Shown: positions 18,426-26,304 of the stretch, piece after piece
Position numbering within the stretch: the first letter of the stretch is position 1
How the letters are laid out: each line of letters starts with the position of its first letter
Assembly (NCBI RefSeq): GCF_044772865.1
Contig: NZ_CP173029.1
Coordinates: 2,728,001-2,792,000 of the forward strand
Direction of reading: 5' to 3'
Origin: Algirhabdus cladophorae
GTDB taxonomy: Bacteria > Pseudomonadota > Alphaproteobacteria > Rhodobacterales > Rhodobacteraceae
DNA length: 64,000 nucleotides
Position numbers and translations under genes: made by a program
Notes under the pieces: generated by a model
Databases searched by the model: none
The model's input: the letters and a program-made list of their open reading frames with translations, nothing else
Told to the model about the DNA's origin: nothing

Positions 18426-19052
18426 ATGGCTTGGGACCGCAATCAAATGGCCGCACGTGCCGCGCAAGAGCTGCAAGATGGATGGTATGTGAACCTCGGC
18501 ATCGGCATTCCTACCCTTGTGTCGAACTATATCCCCGAAGGCGTAGAAGTGACCCTGCAGTCCGAGAATGGCATGTTAGGCATGGGGCCATTCCCGATCG
18601 AGGGAACCGAGGATGCCGACCTGATCAATGCGGGCAAGCAAACCATCACTGAACTGCCGCAAACAGCCTATTTTGACAGCGCGCAGAGCTTTGGCATGAT
18701 CCGTGGCGGCAAGATTGCCATGGCCATCCTTGGTGCAATGGAAGTGGCTGAAAACGGCGATCTGGCGAACTGGATGATCCCCGGCAAGCTGGTCAAAGGC
18801 ATGGGCGGTGCAATGGATCTGGTCGCAGGCGTTGGCCGCGTGGTTGTGGTTATGGATCACACCAACAAACATGGTGACAGCAAGGTTTTGACCGAATGCA
18901 CCCTGCCCCTCACCGGCAAAGGCGTTGTAGACCGGATCATCACCAATCTGGGCGTTTTGGATGTGGTCGAAGGTGGCCTCAGCATTGTTGAGACCGCAGA
19001 TGGCGTGACCGAAGACGAATTGCGCGCAGCGACCTTGGCCAAAATTGTCTGA
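18426..19052 (+). CDS. scoB: 3-oxoacid CoA-transferase subunit B
   Basis: Beta subunit of the CoA-transferase, 208 residues. It carries the catalytic glutamate in LQSENGMLGMGPFP, which forms the enzyme-CoA thioester, and the N-terminal GWYVNLGIGIPTLV block. Together with scoA it activates or breaks down ketone bodies and may take part in polyhydroxybutyrate turnover. An AAGGGATG site precedes the ATG. It overlaps the next small gene by 8 bp. Confidence 0.96.
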   Translation: MAWDRNQMAARAAQELQDGWYVNLGIGIPTLVSNYIPEGVEVTLQSENGMLGMGPFPIEGTEDADLINAGKQTITELPQTAYFDSAQSFGMIRGGKIAMAILGAMEVAENGDLANWMIPGKLVKGMGGAMDLVAGVGRVVVVMDHTNKHGDSKVLTECTLPLTGKGVVDRIITNLGVLDVVEGGLSIVETADGVTEDELRAATLAKIV

Positions 19053-19335
19053 CTTCAGCATCACCCGCGAGGTCGACGGCCCCAAGGGCCGATACGTCCT
19101 CAGCCATCCCAATGGATCGGGTGAACTGACATATTCTATCGCATCTGACACTTTGATCATCGCAGATCACACCGACGTCAGCGACGGGTTGCGAGGCATG
19201 GGCGCGGGCGCTGCCTTGGCCAAAGCAATGGTGATGGACGCACTGGCCGAGGGCGTGAAAATTGTGCCGCTGTGCCCATTTGTGAACGCAGAGCGGCGCA
19301 AACACCCCGCTTGGGCCGCCGCATTTTCCACATGA
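19045..19335 (+). CDS. small GNAT-like N-acetyltransferase (YjdJ/GTLF3 type)
   Basis: A 96-residue minimal GNAT domain. The acetyl-CoA loop is reduced to LRGMGAGAALAKAMVMDA, and the C-terminal block ends IVPLCPFVNAERRKHPAW, which is the signature of the COG2388-type short acetyltransferases (human GTLF3B, YjdJ). The start is a TTG inside the last codons of scoB, giving an 8-bp overlap. The substrate is unknown. It is coupled to the next gene by an ATGA overlap. Confidence 0.82.
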   Translation: MSDFSITREVDGPKGRYVLSHPNGSGELTYSIASDTLIIADHTDVSDGLRGMGAGAALAKAMVMDALAEGVKIVPLCPFVNAERRKHPAWAAAFST

Positions 19336-19736
19336 GCCCTGCCTTACCTGCGGATATTGCCCGGATTTATGACGCGTTCCCTGCTGATATCCGCGCGGCA
19401 TTACTCGATCTGCGCTGCATGATTTTTGACGTGGCCGCAGTTGACGCGCGCATCGGCACGGTTCAAGAAACCGTCAAATGGGGCACACCCGCCTATCTGA
19501 CGCACAAACCGAAATCCGGCACCACAATTCGGCTGGGACAGCCTAAAACCGGTGGCTATGCGATTTATACCCATTGCCAGACACCGCTTATTACGGAATT
19601 TCAGGCGCAATTCCCGACGGAGTTTTCCTATGATGGGGGGCGGGCCATCCTGCTCGACCCATTGCAAGATCCGAGTCACGACCTGTTGCAAATGTTTATA
19701 TCTCGGGCCCTGACCTATCATTTACCCAAGGCCTAA
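19332..19736 (+). CDS. DUF1801 domain protein
   Basis: A 134-residue protein of the DUF1801 (YdhG-like) group: ADIARIYDAFPADIRAALLDLR at the start (helical), then VQETVKWGTPAYL and TIRLGQPKTGGYAIYTHCQT, the usual conserved strands. The fold resembles a small SRPBCC-like/YjbR ligand-binding domain, but no biochemical role is established. I placed the start at the ATG that overlaps the GNAT stop (ATGA) rather than the longer in-frame reading from 19272. Confidence 0.85.
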   Translation: MSPALPADIARIYDAFPADIRAALLDLRCMIFDVAAVDARIGTVQETVKWGTPAYLTHKPKSGTTIRLGQPKTGGYAIYTHCQTPLITEFQAQFPTEFSYDGGRAILLDPLQDPSHDLLQMFISRALTYHLPKA

Positions 19737-19794
19737 AGCCGCACTTCGACAGGCTTGTAGAAATTGTTTCTCAAATGAGGACACTTTCATAATC

Positions 19795-20844
19795 TTGCCC
19801 TATTTTGTTGCTAGCCAGCCCTCAATGACACTGAGCCATATAGATATGCCCCAAACACATGCGACCAAAGCACCGGTCAAAAACACGCGCACGCGCGATG
19901 TTCTGATCCTGCTTGGTCTCTTTGTGATGATGTTGGGCGGGTTGATCGGCCTTGCGGCAAGCACAGGCTGGGACGAGACCAAAGAACAATTGATGAAACT
20001 CAGTATGGGGCAAGTTGGCCTGTTGTTGGTGTTGTCACTGGTCAACTATGGCTTTCGTGGCATGCGCTGGCATGTGTTTGCCACACGATTGGGCCTGCCG
20101 ACGCAGTATTGGCAGAACCAACGACATTTCATCGGTGGCTTTGCGATGTCGGTCACGCCGGGTCGGGTCGGGGAGCTGGTGCGCATGCGCTGGCTGCGAC
20201 GCGAAACCGGGTGGAGCTTTGAACGCACTGCCCCCTTGGTTTTGGTTGATCGTGCCTCGGATCTGGCGGCAATGGCTGTGATCTTGGGCGTGTCTATCTC
20301 GCTGTCCACTGCTGGCATTGCAGGTGCTGTTCCCGTAGCGATCCTGTCGCTGATGGCTGCATTTGTGGTCACGCGGCCCAGTCTTTTGGCGGGCATGACC
20401 ACCCGCGCCTACAAAATGACCGGCTGGTTGCCCCGCCTCATGGCGCGGATCCGCAAAGCCGCAAAATCACTACAGGCCTTTTCCAACCCCACGGTGATGT
20501 CCCTTGCGTTCGTGCTGGGCTTTATTGGCTGGATTGCAGAAGGCTATGCGTTCCATTTGCTGTTGGTTTGGATGGGGGCCGATATCGGATTTTGGACAGC
20601 TGCCGCTATCTTTACCTTCTCAACATTGGCAGGCGGCCTGACAGGTGCGCCGGGCGGCGTTGGCGGGGCCGAGGCTGCAATGGTGGCACTTTTAGGGCTG
20701 CAAGGGGTGCCTTTGGAAACCTCTGTCCCTGCAACACTTATTATTCGTGTGACAACTCTTTGGTTCGCAATCGGATTGGGCCTGTTGGTCTTTCCCGTTG
20801 CCGAAACCAGATCGAAAAAGGCTGAATATGCGCTGGAAAACTGA
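19795..20844 (+). CDS. UPF0104 / LPG_synthase_TM family membrane protein (flippase-like)
   Basis: A protein of up to 349 residues with about eight membrane helices. It has the family features RGMRWHVFATRLG, the GRVGELVRMRWLRRETG cytoplasmic loop, LVDRASDLAAM and the late glycine-rich turn GGLTGAPGGVGGAEAAMVALL. Members include the membrane half of MprF, which flips lysyl-phosphatidylglycerol, and proteins beside polyprenyl-sugar genes proposed to flip glycolipids. The start is uncertain: TTG at 19795, ATG at 19825 or ATG at 19846. It overlaps the DprE1-like gene by 17 bp, so it is one operon with dprE1/dprE2 homologues, which makes a role in moving polyprenyl-phosphate-pentose across the membrane plausible. 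Confidence 0.82.
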   Translation: MPYFVASQPSMTLSHIDMPQTHATKAPVKNTRTRDVLILLGLFVMMLGGLIGLAASTGWDETKEQLMKLSMGQVGLLLVLSLVNYGFRGMRWHVFATRLGLPTQYWQNQRHFIGGFAMSVTPGRVGELVRMRWLRRETGWSFERTAPLVLVDRASDLAAMAVILGVSISLSTAGIAGAVPVAILSLMAAFVVTRPSLLAGMTTRAYKMTGWLPRLMARIRKAAKSLQAFSNPTVMSLAFVLGFIGWIAEGYAFHLLLVWMGADIGFWTAAAIFTFSTLAGGLTGAPGGVGGAEAAMVALLGLQGVPLETSVPATLIIRVTTLWFAIGLGLLVFPVAETRSKKAEYALEN

Positions 20845-22129
20845 AGACGTAACGGGTTGGGGTCGCGCCCTAACCTCTGAAAGTGATATTGCGCGTCCCG
20901 AACGGGCGGCGCATTTGGCATCGGTGGCGGCCCAAGGGCCCGTGGTCGGCAATCGTCGCAGCTACGGCGATGCCTGTTTGAACGCAGGTGGCAAGATGAT
21001 TGATGCCACCCGCCTTGATCGTTTCCTCAGCTTTGACGAGGTCACCGGAATTTTGCATGTCGAAGCAGGCTGCGCTGTGGGCCGTATCGCCGATGTATTT
21101 GCCCCGCGCGGCTGGTTGCCCGCAGTGATGCCCGGCACGGGCTTTGCCACGGTTGGTGGTTGCATCGCCAATGATGTGCACGGCAAAAACCATCACGGGC
21201 TGGGCAGTTTTGGCCAGCATGTAACCGAGATAACGCTGATCCAAGACGGTCAGACCAAAGTTGTCAAAGCAGGCAGCGGCCTGTTCAAAGCCACAGTTGC
21301 CGGCTTGGGCCAAACTGGTGCGATCCAATCGGCCAAACTGAAACTGATCCCCTGCAAGGGCGATGTGATGATGGTCACCGAACAACGCATGGACGGCTGG
21401 GACGATTTTCTGGCGCATTTGGACGCCTCGACCGCCACTTATACAGTGGGGTGGATTGATGCCACAGCCAAGGGCGACAAACTGGGCCGTGGCATCTTGG
21501 AAGAAGGCGAAACAGGCGCCGGTCTGGTGCCACGCCCGAACAAATCGAAATCTGTTCCATTTAATGCCCCTCATTTTGCCCTGAGCAAACCCATCGTAAA
21601 GGCCTTTAACAACGCCTATTTCAAACGGGTCCCCGCCATGGGGCGCACCTCCGTCAAACCGATCCAGGATTTCTTCTTTCCGTTGGACAAGATCCACGAC
21701 TGGAACAAACTTTACGGCAAACGCGGTTTTCACCAGTTCCAATGTGTGGTGCCCATTGAACAGGCCCCTGCCCTGCGCGAGATGTTAGAAGTGATCGCCA
21801 GCTCTGGCCTTGCCTCACCTTTGGCGGTTCTGAAACGCATGGGGGCTGGATCCGCAGGCTACATGTCCTTCCCGATGGAAGGCTACACCTTGGCCGTGGA
21901 TTTCCCCAATCGCGCCCAAGCCGGATTGTTGATCGCGCGACTGGAAGAAATGACAGAAAACGCAGGTGGCAAGATCTATCTGGCCAAGGACGCGCTGTGT
22001 TCGGCCAAGCGGGTCAAAGCCATGTATCCGGATCTAAAGAAATGGCAGCGTGAGGCAGCAAAGGCCGATCCTGCACGGTCACTGGAAACAGATATGACGC
22101 GGCGTTTGGAATTGAGGGCAGAGACATGA
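20828..22129 (+). CDS. dprE1: DprE1-like FAD-dependent decaprenylphosphoryl-ribose 2'-oxidase
   Basis: A 433-residue VAO-type flavoprotein close to mycobacterial DprE1, which oxidises C2' of polyprenyl-phosphoryl-ribose, the first half of its epimerisation to arabinose. Matching motifs are NRRSYGDACLNAGG (FAD pyrophosphate loop), PGTGFATVGGCIANDVHGKNHH (H118, equivalent to active-site His132 in M. tuberculosis) and YLAKDALC (K387, equivalent to Lys418). The stretch SFPMEGYTLAVDFP has alanine (A356) where the mycobacterial enzyme has Cys387. I chose the ATG at 20828 with AAAGG upstream. It overlaps the SDR gene by 4 bp. Confidence 0.88.
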   Translation: MRWKTEDVTGWGRALTSESDIARPERAAHLASVAAQGPVVGNRRSYGDACLNAGGKMIDATRLDRFLSFDEVTGILHVEAGCAVGRIADVFAPRGWLPAVMPGTGFATVGGCIANDVHGKNHHGLGSFGQHVTEITLIQDGQTKVVKAGSGLFKATVAGLGQTGAIQSAKLKLIPCKGDVMMVTEQRMDGWDDFLAHLDASTATYTVGWIDATAKGDKLGRGILEEGETGAGLVPRPNKSKSVPFNAPHFALSKPIVKAFNNAYFKRVPAMGRTSVKPIQDFFFPLDKIHDWNKLYGKRGFHQFQCVVPIEQAPALREMLEVIASSGLASPLAVLKRMGAGSAGYMSFPMEGYTLAVDFPNRAQAGLLIARLEEMTENAGGKIYLAKDALCSAKRVKAMYPDLKKWQREAAKADPARSLETDMTRRLELRAET

Positions 22130-22863
22130 ACAGCACTTGGGTGATTTTGGGCGCAACCTCGTCGATGGCACGGGCCTTTGCGCGACAACTGTCGGAGCGT
22201 GGCGAAGGCGTCATTCTGGCGGGCCGAGATATGAATGATTTACAGGCAACGGCCAGCGATTGTACCCTGCGCGGCGCGCCTGTGGCCAAAGCCATGGCTT
22301 TTGACGCGCGCAAACCAGAGACGTTCCAAGCGATTTTGGACGTGATGGCGGATCAAGACGGTGCCCTAAACGCAGCAGTTTTCGTGGGCTCGATGCCTGA
22401 ACAAGCCGACATTGATGCAGACCCTTCGATGATCGATGGGGTGATCCAAGACAGTTTCACTGGACCTGCCACCTTCCTGCAAGCCCTTGCGCCGATGATG
22501 GAGGATCGCGATTGCGGCACTGTGATTGGCGTAGGTTCAGTTGCGGGGGATCGCGGACGGATTGGAAATTATGTCTATGGCGCCGCCAAGGCGGGCTTTC
22601 ACACCTACCTGTCTGGCCTACGTAACCGTCTGAACCGATCAGGCGGCCATGTGATGACAGTGAAGCCGGGTTTTGTGGATACGTCCATGACATGGGGGTT
22701 GGAGGGCATGTTCCTTGTGGCCAGCCCCGACGAGATCGCAACCAGCCTGCTGAAGGGTGTGAAAAAGAAGACGAACGTCCTCTACACCCCGTTCTTTTGG
22801 CGCTACATCATGCGGATCATCAAATCGATCCCAGAGCCACTGTTCAAGAAGTTGAGTGTTTAA
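22126..22863 (+). CDS. dprE2: DprE2-like SDR, keto-sugar lipid 2'-reductase
   Basis: A 245-residue short-chain dehydrogenase with the Rossmann start VILGATSSMARAFA, catalytic serine in GVGSVAGDRGR and YGAAK as the YxxxK pair. The C-terminal end (FWRYIMRIIKSIPEPLFKKLSV, split here as FWRYIMRIIK and SIPEPLFKK) closely follows the end of mycobacterial DprE2 (RYVMMVLRHIPRSIFRK). DprE2 reduces the 2'-keto intermediate with NADH to give polyprenyl-phosphoryl-arabinose. The ATGA overlap with the DprE1-like gene means the two are co-translated, as in mycobacteria. Confidence 0.87.
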   Translation: MNSTWVILGATSSMARAFARQLSERGEGVILAGRDMNDLQATASDCTLRGAPVAKAMAFDARKPETFQAILDVMADQDGALNAAVFVGSMPEQADIDADPSMIDGVIQDSFTGPATFLQALAPMMEDRDCGTVIGVGSVAGDRGRIGNYVYGAAKAGFHTYLSGLRNRLNRSGGHVMTVKPGFVDTSMTWGLEGMFLVASPDEIATSLLKGVKKKTNVLYTPFFWRYIMRIIKSIPEPLFKKLSV

Positions 22864-23230
22864 AACACACTGATCGTCAGCGCTCCCGCGCGACCTTGCA
22901 ATAAGGTCAAGCATCGCAGGTGCATCCGCGATGTTATCCAAGGTGATGTAAGTCATTTGAAATTCAGACAATCGTGGGATGTTGGTTGAATTCATGCTCG
23001 CCCGAAGCGGATAGATTTCGCAATCGGACAAAAGCGTTCCCATATGCAGCGACGGAAATGCGGCTTCATCCATCAAGTCAAGTGCAGCCCATATAAGAAA
23101 ACTATGATGAGACTGGAGACGTAAATGACTTATTATCGCCAGTCATTTGAAAAAGACATCGCCCATTATTGGGCGGCGCAGCTTTGACGCTAGACCAAAA
23201 CGCAAACAAAAAGCGGACCGTTGCAGTGAT
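22864..23230. other. 367-bp gap between convergent genes, with a possible gene remnant
   Basis: No complete gene is visible between the convergent dprE2-like and ubiA-like genes. On the minus strand, about 22890-23100 reads as protein-like sequence (DLMDEAAFPSLHMGTLL then SMNSTNIPRLSEFQMTYI) but is closed by a stop just upstream and runs into the SDR gene downstream. It may be a worn fragment of a lost gene. I do not recognise it. Confidence 0.35.
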
Positions 23231-24664
23231 CTACCCGAACCACTGGGCATAAAGCCCTGCGGCGTAGAACATCAAACCAAGGGTGATCATGATCAGGCCC
23301 AGCCCCTTTTTGTCTCGCATGGCAAAGACGATAGGGTCGTAGTCTTGTTTGCCTTGATAGCCCAAGCGGACCATACGCAGCAGCCAGGCGGCCAGTGGGA
23401 CCAGGGCCAGCCACAGGATCCAGCGCGTTGGGTACAACGTCACAGCTTGCTCGGAAAAGCTATACATAAAGAAGATCAATAAGGCGCCAACGGTGCCCAA
23501 GCCTGCGACATTCAACAAGTCACCCATGTCGGGACGGCCATAGCCCCGGCCCGGCAACCTGTCATCTGTTGTGGCCAGCGCCAGCTCTGTCATGCGCTTG
23601 ACGCAGCCCAACGCAATAAAGACGGGAAAGATAAAGATCAGCATGAAAACCGAGGCATCCACACCACTGGCTGCGGCCCCAGCCACCACGCGCAGGGTAT
23701 AGAGTGTGGCCAAAACGGCGATATCAACCCAACGCATGCGTTTGAGTTTCAACGAATAGGCCAGCGACAGTACTATATAGACAAGGATGACACCCAGAAA
23801 CGCAGGTCCCAGACTGGCGGCAATCGACAGTGATACCACGGTCAGCACGGCATAAGTGATCATTCCTATTCGGATCGGCACTGTACCCGCTGCAAAGGGG
23901 CGGCGACATTTTTTGGGGTGCAGCCGGTCTGCCTCTAGGTCCAACAGATCGTTGATGATGTAGATCGAACTGGCTGCCATAGAAAAAGCAGCAATCCCCA
24001 ACAGCACCAAAGCCAAAGTGCCCAGATCAAAGGCATGGGCGGCGAGGGCTGGCAGGAACAGCAGGACGTTCTTGACGTATTGGTGGGGGCGCAGTGCCTT
24101 GATCAGGGCGCGCGGGGTCCAGTCCTGTTCAATCTCTTCGACCGGTTTACCGGCAGTTGTCAGTGTTTTGGCGGATGCAGCATCGCCCACGACAATGGCA
24201 GCGCGGGCCTCGTTCCAGATGGGCATATCCGTGGGTTCATTGCCTGCGTAGTCAAAACCACTTGCGCCATAGGCCTCGACCAATGCTGCGGCTTTGGCTT
24301 TACCTTTAAGGTTGGTCTGGCCATCTGAGGCAAACACAGTTTCGCTAAACCCGTGATCAGCGGCCAGTTGTTTGACCTGCGACTGATCAGAAGCCGAGGC
24401 AAGGATCACTTCGCGTCCTTCGGCCATGGCGGCCTCTGCTTTGGCCTTTACCTCGGGCACGACAGGCATCAGACCAGTGTTGACTGTCGCGATCTCAGCC
24501 AGCTTGGCTTTTAGGACGGCGGGTTCGCGGAAATGGCGGATAGATGTCTTGATCACACCAAGGGGGTCTTTGCCCAAGCCCGCCCAAAAGCATTCAAACA
24601 GCATGTCGGTCTTAAGAAACGTGCCATCCACGTCTAGAACCAAAGGGGTTTTGTCAGTGCTCAC
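23231..24664 (-). CDS. HAD phosphatase - UbiA prenyltransferase fusion (polyprenyl-phosphate phosphoribosyltransferase-like)
   Basis: A 477-residue two-domain protein. Residues 1-190 are a HAD hydrolase: nucleophile motif LDVDGTFLKTD (D11, D13), ILASAS and GNEPTDMPIW (141-150). Residues 195-477 are a polytopic UbiA domain with NDLLDLEADRLHPKKCRRP (N238, D239, D242, D246). That motif closely follows Rv3806c, which transfers 5-phosphoribose from PRPP to decaprenyl phosphate. In mycobacteria a separate phosphatase then removes the 5-phosphate; here the HAD domain could do so. The rhizobial NoeC, linked to Nod-factor arabinosylation, belongs to the same UbiA group. The GTG start lies one base after the lytic transglycosylase stop, so the two are coupled. 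Quinone or chlorophyll prenylation is a less likely alternative. Confidence 0.85.
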   Translation of the reverse strand: MSTDKTPLVLDVDGTFLKTDMLFECFWAGLGKDPLGVIKTSIRHFREPAVLKAKLAEIATVNTGLMPVVPEVKAKAEAAMAEGREVILASASDQSQVKQLAADHGFSETVFASDGQTNLKGKAKAAALVEAYGASGFDYAGNEPTDMPIWNEARAAIVVGDAASAKTLTTAGKPVEEIEQDWTPRALIKALRPHQYVKNVLLFLPALAAHAFDLGTLALVLLGIAAFSMAASSIYIINDLLDLEADRLHPKKCRRPFAAGTVPIRIGMITYAVLTVVSLSIAASLGPAFLGVILVYIVLSLAYSLKLKRMRWVDIAVLATLYTLRVVAGAAASGVDASVFMLIFIFPVFIALGCVKRMTELALATTDDRLPGRGYGRPDMGDLLNVAGLGTVGALLIFFMYSFSEQAVTLYPTRWILWLALVPLAAWLLRMVRLGYQGKQDYDPIVFAMRDKKGLGLIMITLGLMFYAAGLYAQWFG

Positions 24665-24665
24665 G

Positions 24666-25475
24666 TCACTTGGTTCCTTTTACAGCAAACACGCAGCCAT
24701 CTGTGGCCAGCTCAGGCGGCGTGACGCACAGGCCACGGGCCACGGTCCATGCAGCCAGAACTTTGGGCACATAGCCACGGGTTTCCGCGTAATTGGGCAC
24801 GCCAGCATTTTTGATCACGGCATTCTCGCCCGCATTATACCCTGCAAGCGCAAGGATCGGATCCCCGTCAAACTTGGTCATCAACCAATCAAGATAGGCC
24901 ACCCCACCTTTGATGTTGTCCTTTGGGTCTAACGGGTCTGTGACGCCAAATCGCTCGGCCGTGGCGGGCATCAATTGCATCAAACCCTGAGCCCCCGCAG
25001 AACTGACCGCATCTGCGCGGCCACCAGATTCAACACTGATCACAGCCAAAACCATCGCAGGCGAGATATTTTTGCCGATGGTCGCAATAAGTATGTCGAT
25101 CCCGTGATTTGCAGCAATGCCTTGAAGGCCCTGCAAACGCGGCGCCGCCATCTGACCGTTTTGCAAACTCAACACGGCCTCGCGCAGACGGCCGGGGCGA
25201 GAGTGCGACATATCCGGCGAGACATCATTCCAAAACCATTCCAGAACAGGCGCGTTATTCTTGGGGGCCCCAGCATCCGGGGCGGGCTTTACCACGGGCA
25301 CGACTTGCGGTGCGACCTGAACAGTTATCTTATTTTTGGACAGCTTTGAGGGCGGCTTGACCCGTTTAAAGGTAAAGTCGGGAAATGGCTTGGGCGCCTC
25401 TGCCACAGCCATCGGGGCGCACAGAGCCGCAATGAGGCCCAGCGCAAAGGGGATATATGTAAGGCTCCGCTTCAT
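24666..25475 (-). CDS. lytic transglycosylase (SLT domain)
   Basis: A 269-residue exported murein lytic transglycosylase. It has a signal peptide (cleaved near AVAEA/P), a low-complexity Lys/Pro/Val linker, and a C-terminal SLT domain with the catalytic glutamate in VISVESGGRADAV (E149), then AQGLMQLMPATAERFGV and LALAGYNAGENAV. It cleaves peptidoglycan glycan strands. It is divergent from the flp genes and coupled to the HAD-UbiA gene, so it may open the wall for the Tad machine or act with envelope glycan synthesis. Confidence 0.92.
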   Translation of the reverse strand: MKRSLTYIPFALGLIAALCAPMAVAEAPKPFPDFTFKRVKPPSKLSKNKITVQVAPQVVPVVKPAPDAGAPKNNAPVLEWFWNDVSPDMSHSRPGRLREAVLSLQNGQMAAPRLQGLQGIAANHGIDILIATIGKNISPAMVLAVISVESGGRADAVSSAGAQGLMQLMPATAERFGVTDPLDPKDNIKGGVAYLDWLMTKFDGDPILALAGYNAGENAVIKNAGVPNYAETRGYVPKVLAAWTVARGLCVTPPELATDGCVFAVKGTK

Positions 25476-25836
25476 GCGGGTATGCTCTGCCTGCAGTTTT
25501 GTTTTTGTCGTTGAGCAAGATATCGCAAAAAAGTGGTTTCAAATCCAGTCTGAAGGCCCAAATGGGGCACGAAATCTGGCAGATTTGTCACTTTGACACA
25601 TCTTATCACATTTTTTTAACGGAAAATTCACATTTAAAGTGTTTATTTTCAATAACTTACGCGTTTATGCCAAAATTTTTCTTATTCTGCAAAATTGCAC
25701 GATTGGTGACAAACTCTTGCCCCAATCCAAGGTCAAAACATGCTCATCCAAGACGGGGATCGGGCCAACAAGAGGCCGGCCTGACCAGAACCGGCGAGGA
25801 ACTAACCTGTTAAACGATCCTTTGGAGGGACATAAA
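25476..25836. promoter_or_regulatory. AT-rich divergent control region upstream of flp
   Basis: This 361-bp stretch is clearly more AT-rich than its surroundings and holds the promoters of the lytic transglycosylase (leftwards) and the flp-cpa operon (rightwards). A perfect TTGACA lies at 25593-25598, about 240 bp before flp, with a poor -10 match (TTAACG) 17 bases on, so the actual start site is unclear. A long 5' leader before the first flp gene is possible. Confidence 0.4.
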
Positions 25837-26028
25837 ATGAAACTGGTAAACTTTGTAAAAAACTTCCGTCGTGACGAAGATGGCGCCGTAACTGTAGACT
25901 GGGTTGTTCTGACAGCCGCTATCGTTGGTCTCGGTGTTGCTGTTCTGGCATCCGTTGGTAAATCCACAACTGCCCTGAGCACAAAAATCTCGTCCAACCT
26001 GTCCACACAGACTGTTGCGACTTACTAA
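25837..26028 (+). CDS. flp: Flp-type pilin, copy 1
   Basis: A 63-residue Flp prepilin. After a basic leader (MKLVNFVKNFRRDEDG) the prepilin peptidase is expected to cut behind the glycine, leaving AVTVDWVVLTAAIVGLGVAV as the hydrophobic polymerisation helix. Asp-Trp replaces the usual Glu-Tyr at positions 5-6 of the mature pilin. The C-terminal 23 residues are almost half Ser/Thr (KSTTALSTKISSNLST). A strong GGAGGG ribosome site lies before the ATG, much better than for copy 2. It is the main structural subunit of the Tad pilus. Confidence 0.94.
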   Translation: MKLVNFVKNFRRDEDGAVTVDWVVLTAAIVGLGVAVLASVGKSTTALSTKISSNLSTQTVATY

Positions 26029-26244
26029 TCGCTTCCCTGACTTAAGAAAGATATTCAAATGTTGAGCATGATCAAAAACTTCCGTCGTGACGAAGATGGC
26101 GCCGTAACTGTAGACTGGGTTGTTCTGACAGCCGCTATCGTTGGTCTCGGTGTTGCTGTTCTGGCATCCGTTGGTAAATCCACAACTGCCCTGAGCACAA
26201 AAATCTCGTCCAACCTGTCCACACAGACTGTTGCGACTTACTAA
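25858..26244 (+). repeat. direct tandem duplication of flp (216-bp period)
   Basis: Bases 25858-26029 recur at 26074-26245 with no mismatch that I can see, including all synonymous positions, over about 172 bp. The spacer and the first few codons differ between copies. This points to a recent duplication or ongoing gene conversion. Confidence 0.92.
26059..26244 (+). CDS. flp: Flp-type pilin, copy 2
   Basis: A 61-residue prepilin identical to copy 1 from the KNFRRDEDG segment to the stop; only the first residues differ (MLSMI instead of MKLVNFV). The mature pilins of both copies would therefore be the same. Its ribosome site (AAGAAAG) is weaker than that of copy 1, so it may mainly add gene dosage. 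A strong terminator follows directly, so the two flp genes can be transcribed at a far higher level than cpaB and the machine genes. Confidence 0.92.
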   Translation: MLSMIKNFRRDEDGAVTVDWVVLTAAIVGLGVAVLASVGKSTTALSTKISSNLSTQTVATY

Positions 26245-26264
26245 TACGTAAGCGACGATTTGCT

Positions 26265-26304
26265 AAAATGCCGTTCGCCGTATCTCGGCGAGCGGCATTT
26301 TTTT
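26265..26304 (+). terminator. strong rho-independent terminator after flp
   Basis: A 16-bp stem (AAAATGCCGTTCGCCG with CGGCGAGCGGCATTTT, one G-T wobble) with a five-base loop TATCT and a T run. It sits 20 bases after the second flp stop and would separate abundant pilin mRNA from the assembly genes. Confidence 0.92.

Noticed and set aside
25639..25836. N-terminal extension of the first flp gene
   Set aside because: The ATG at 25837 has a near-perfect GGAGGG ribosome site and matches copy 2; the upstream part is AT-rich control DNA.
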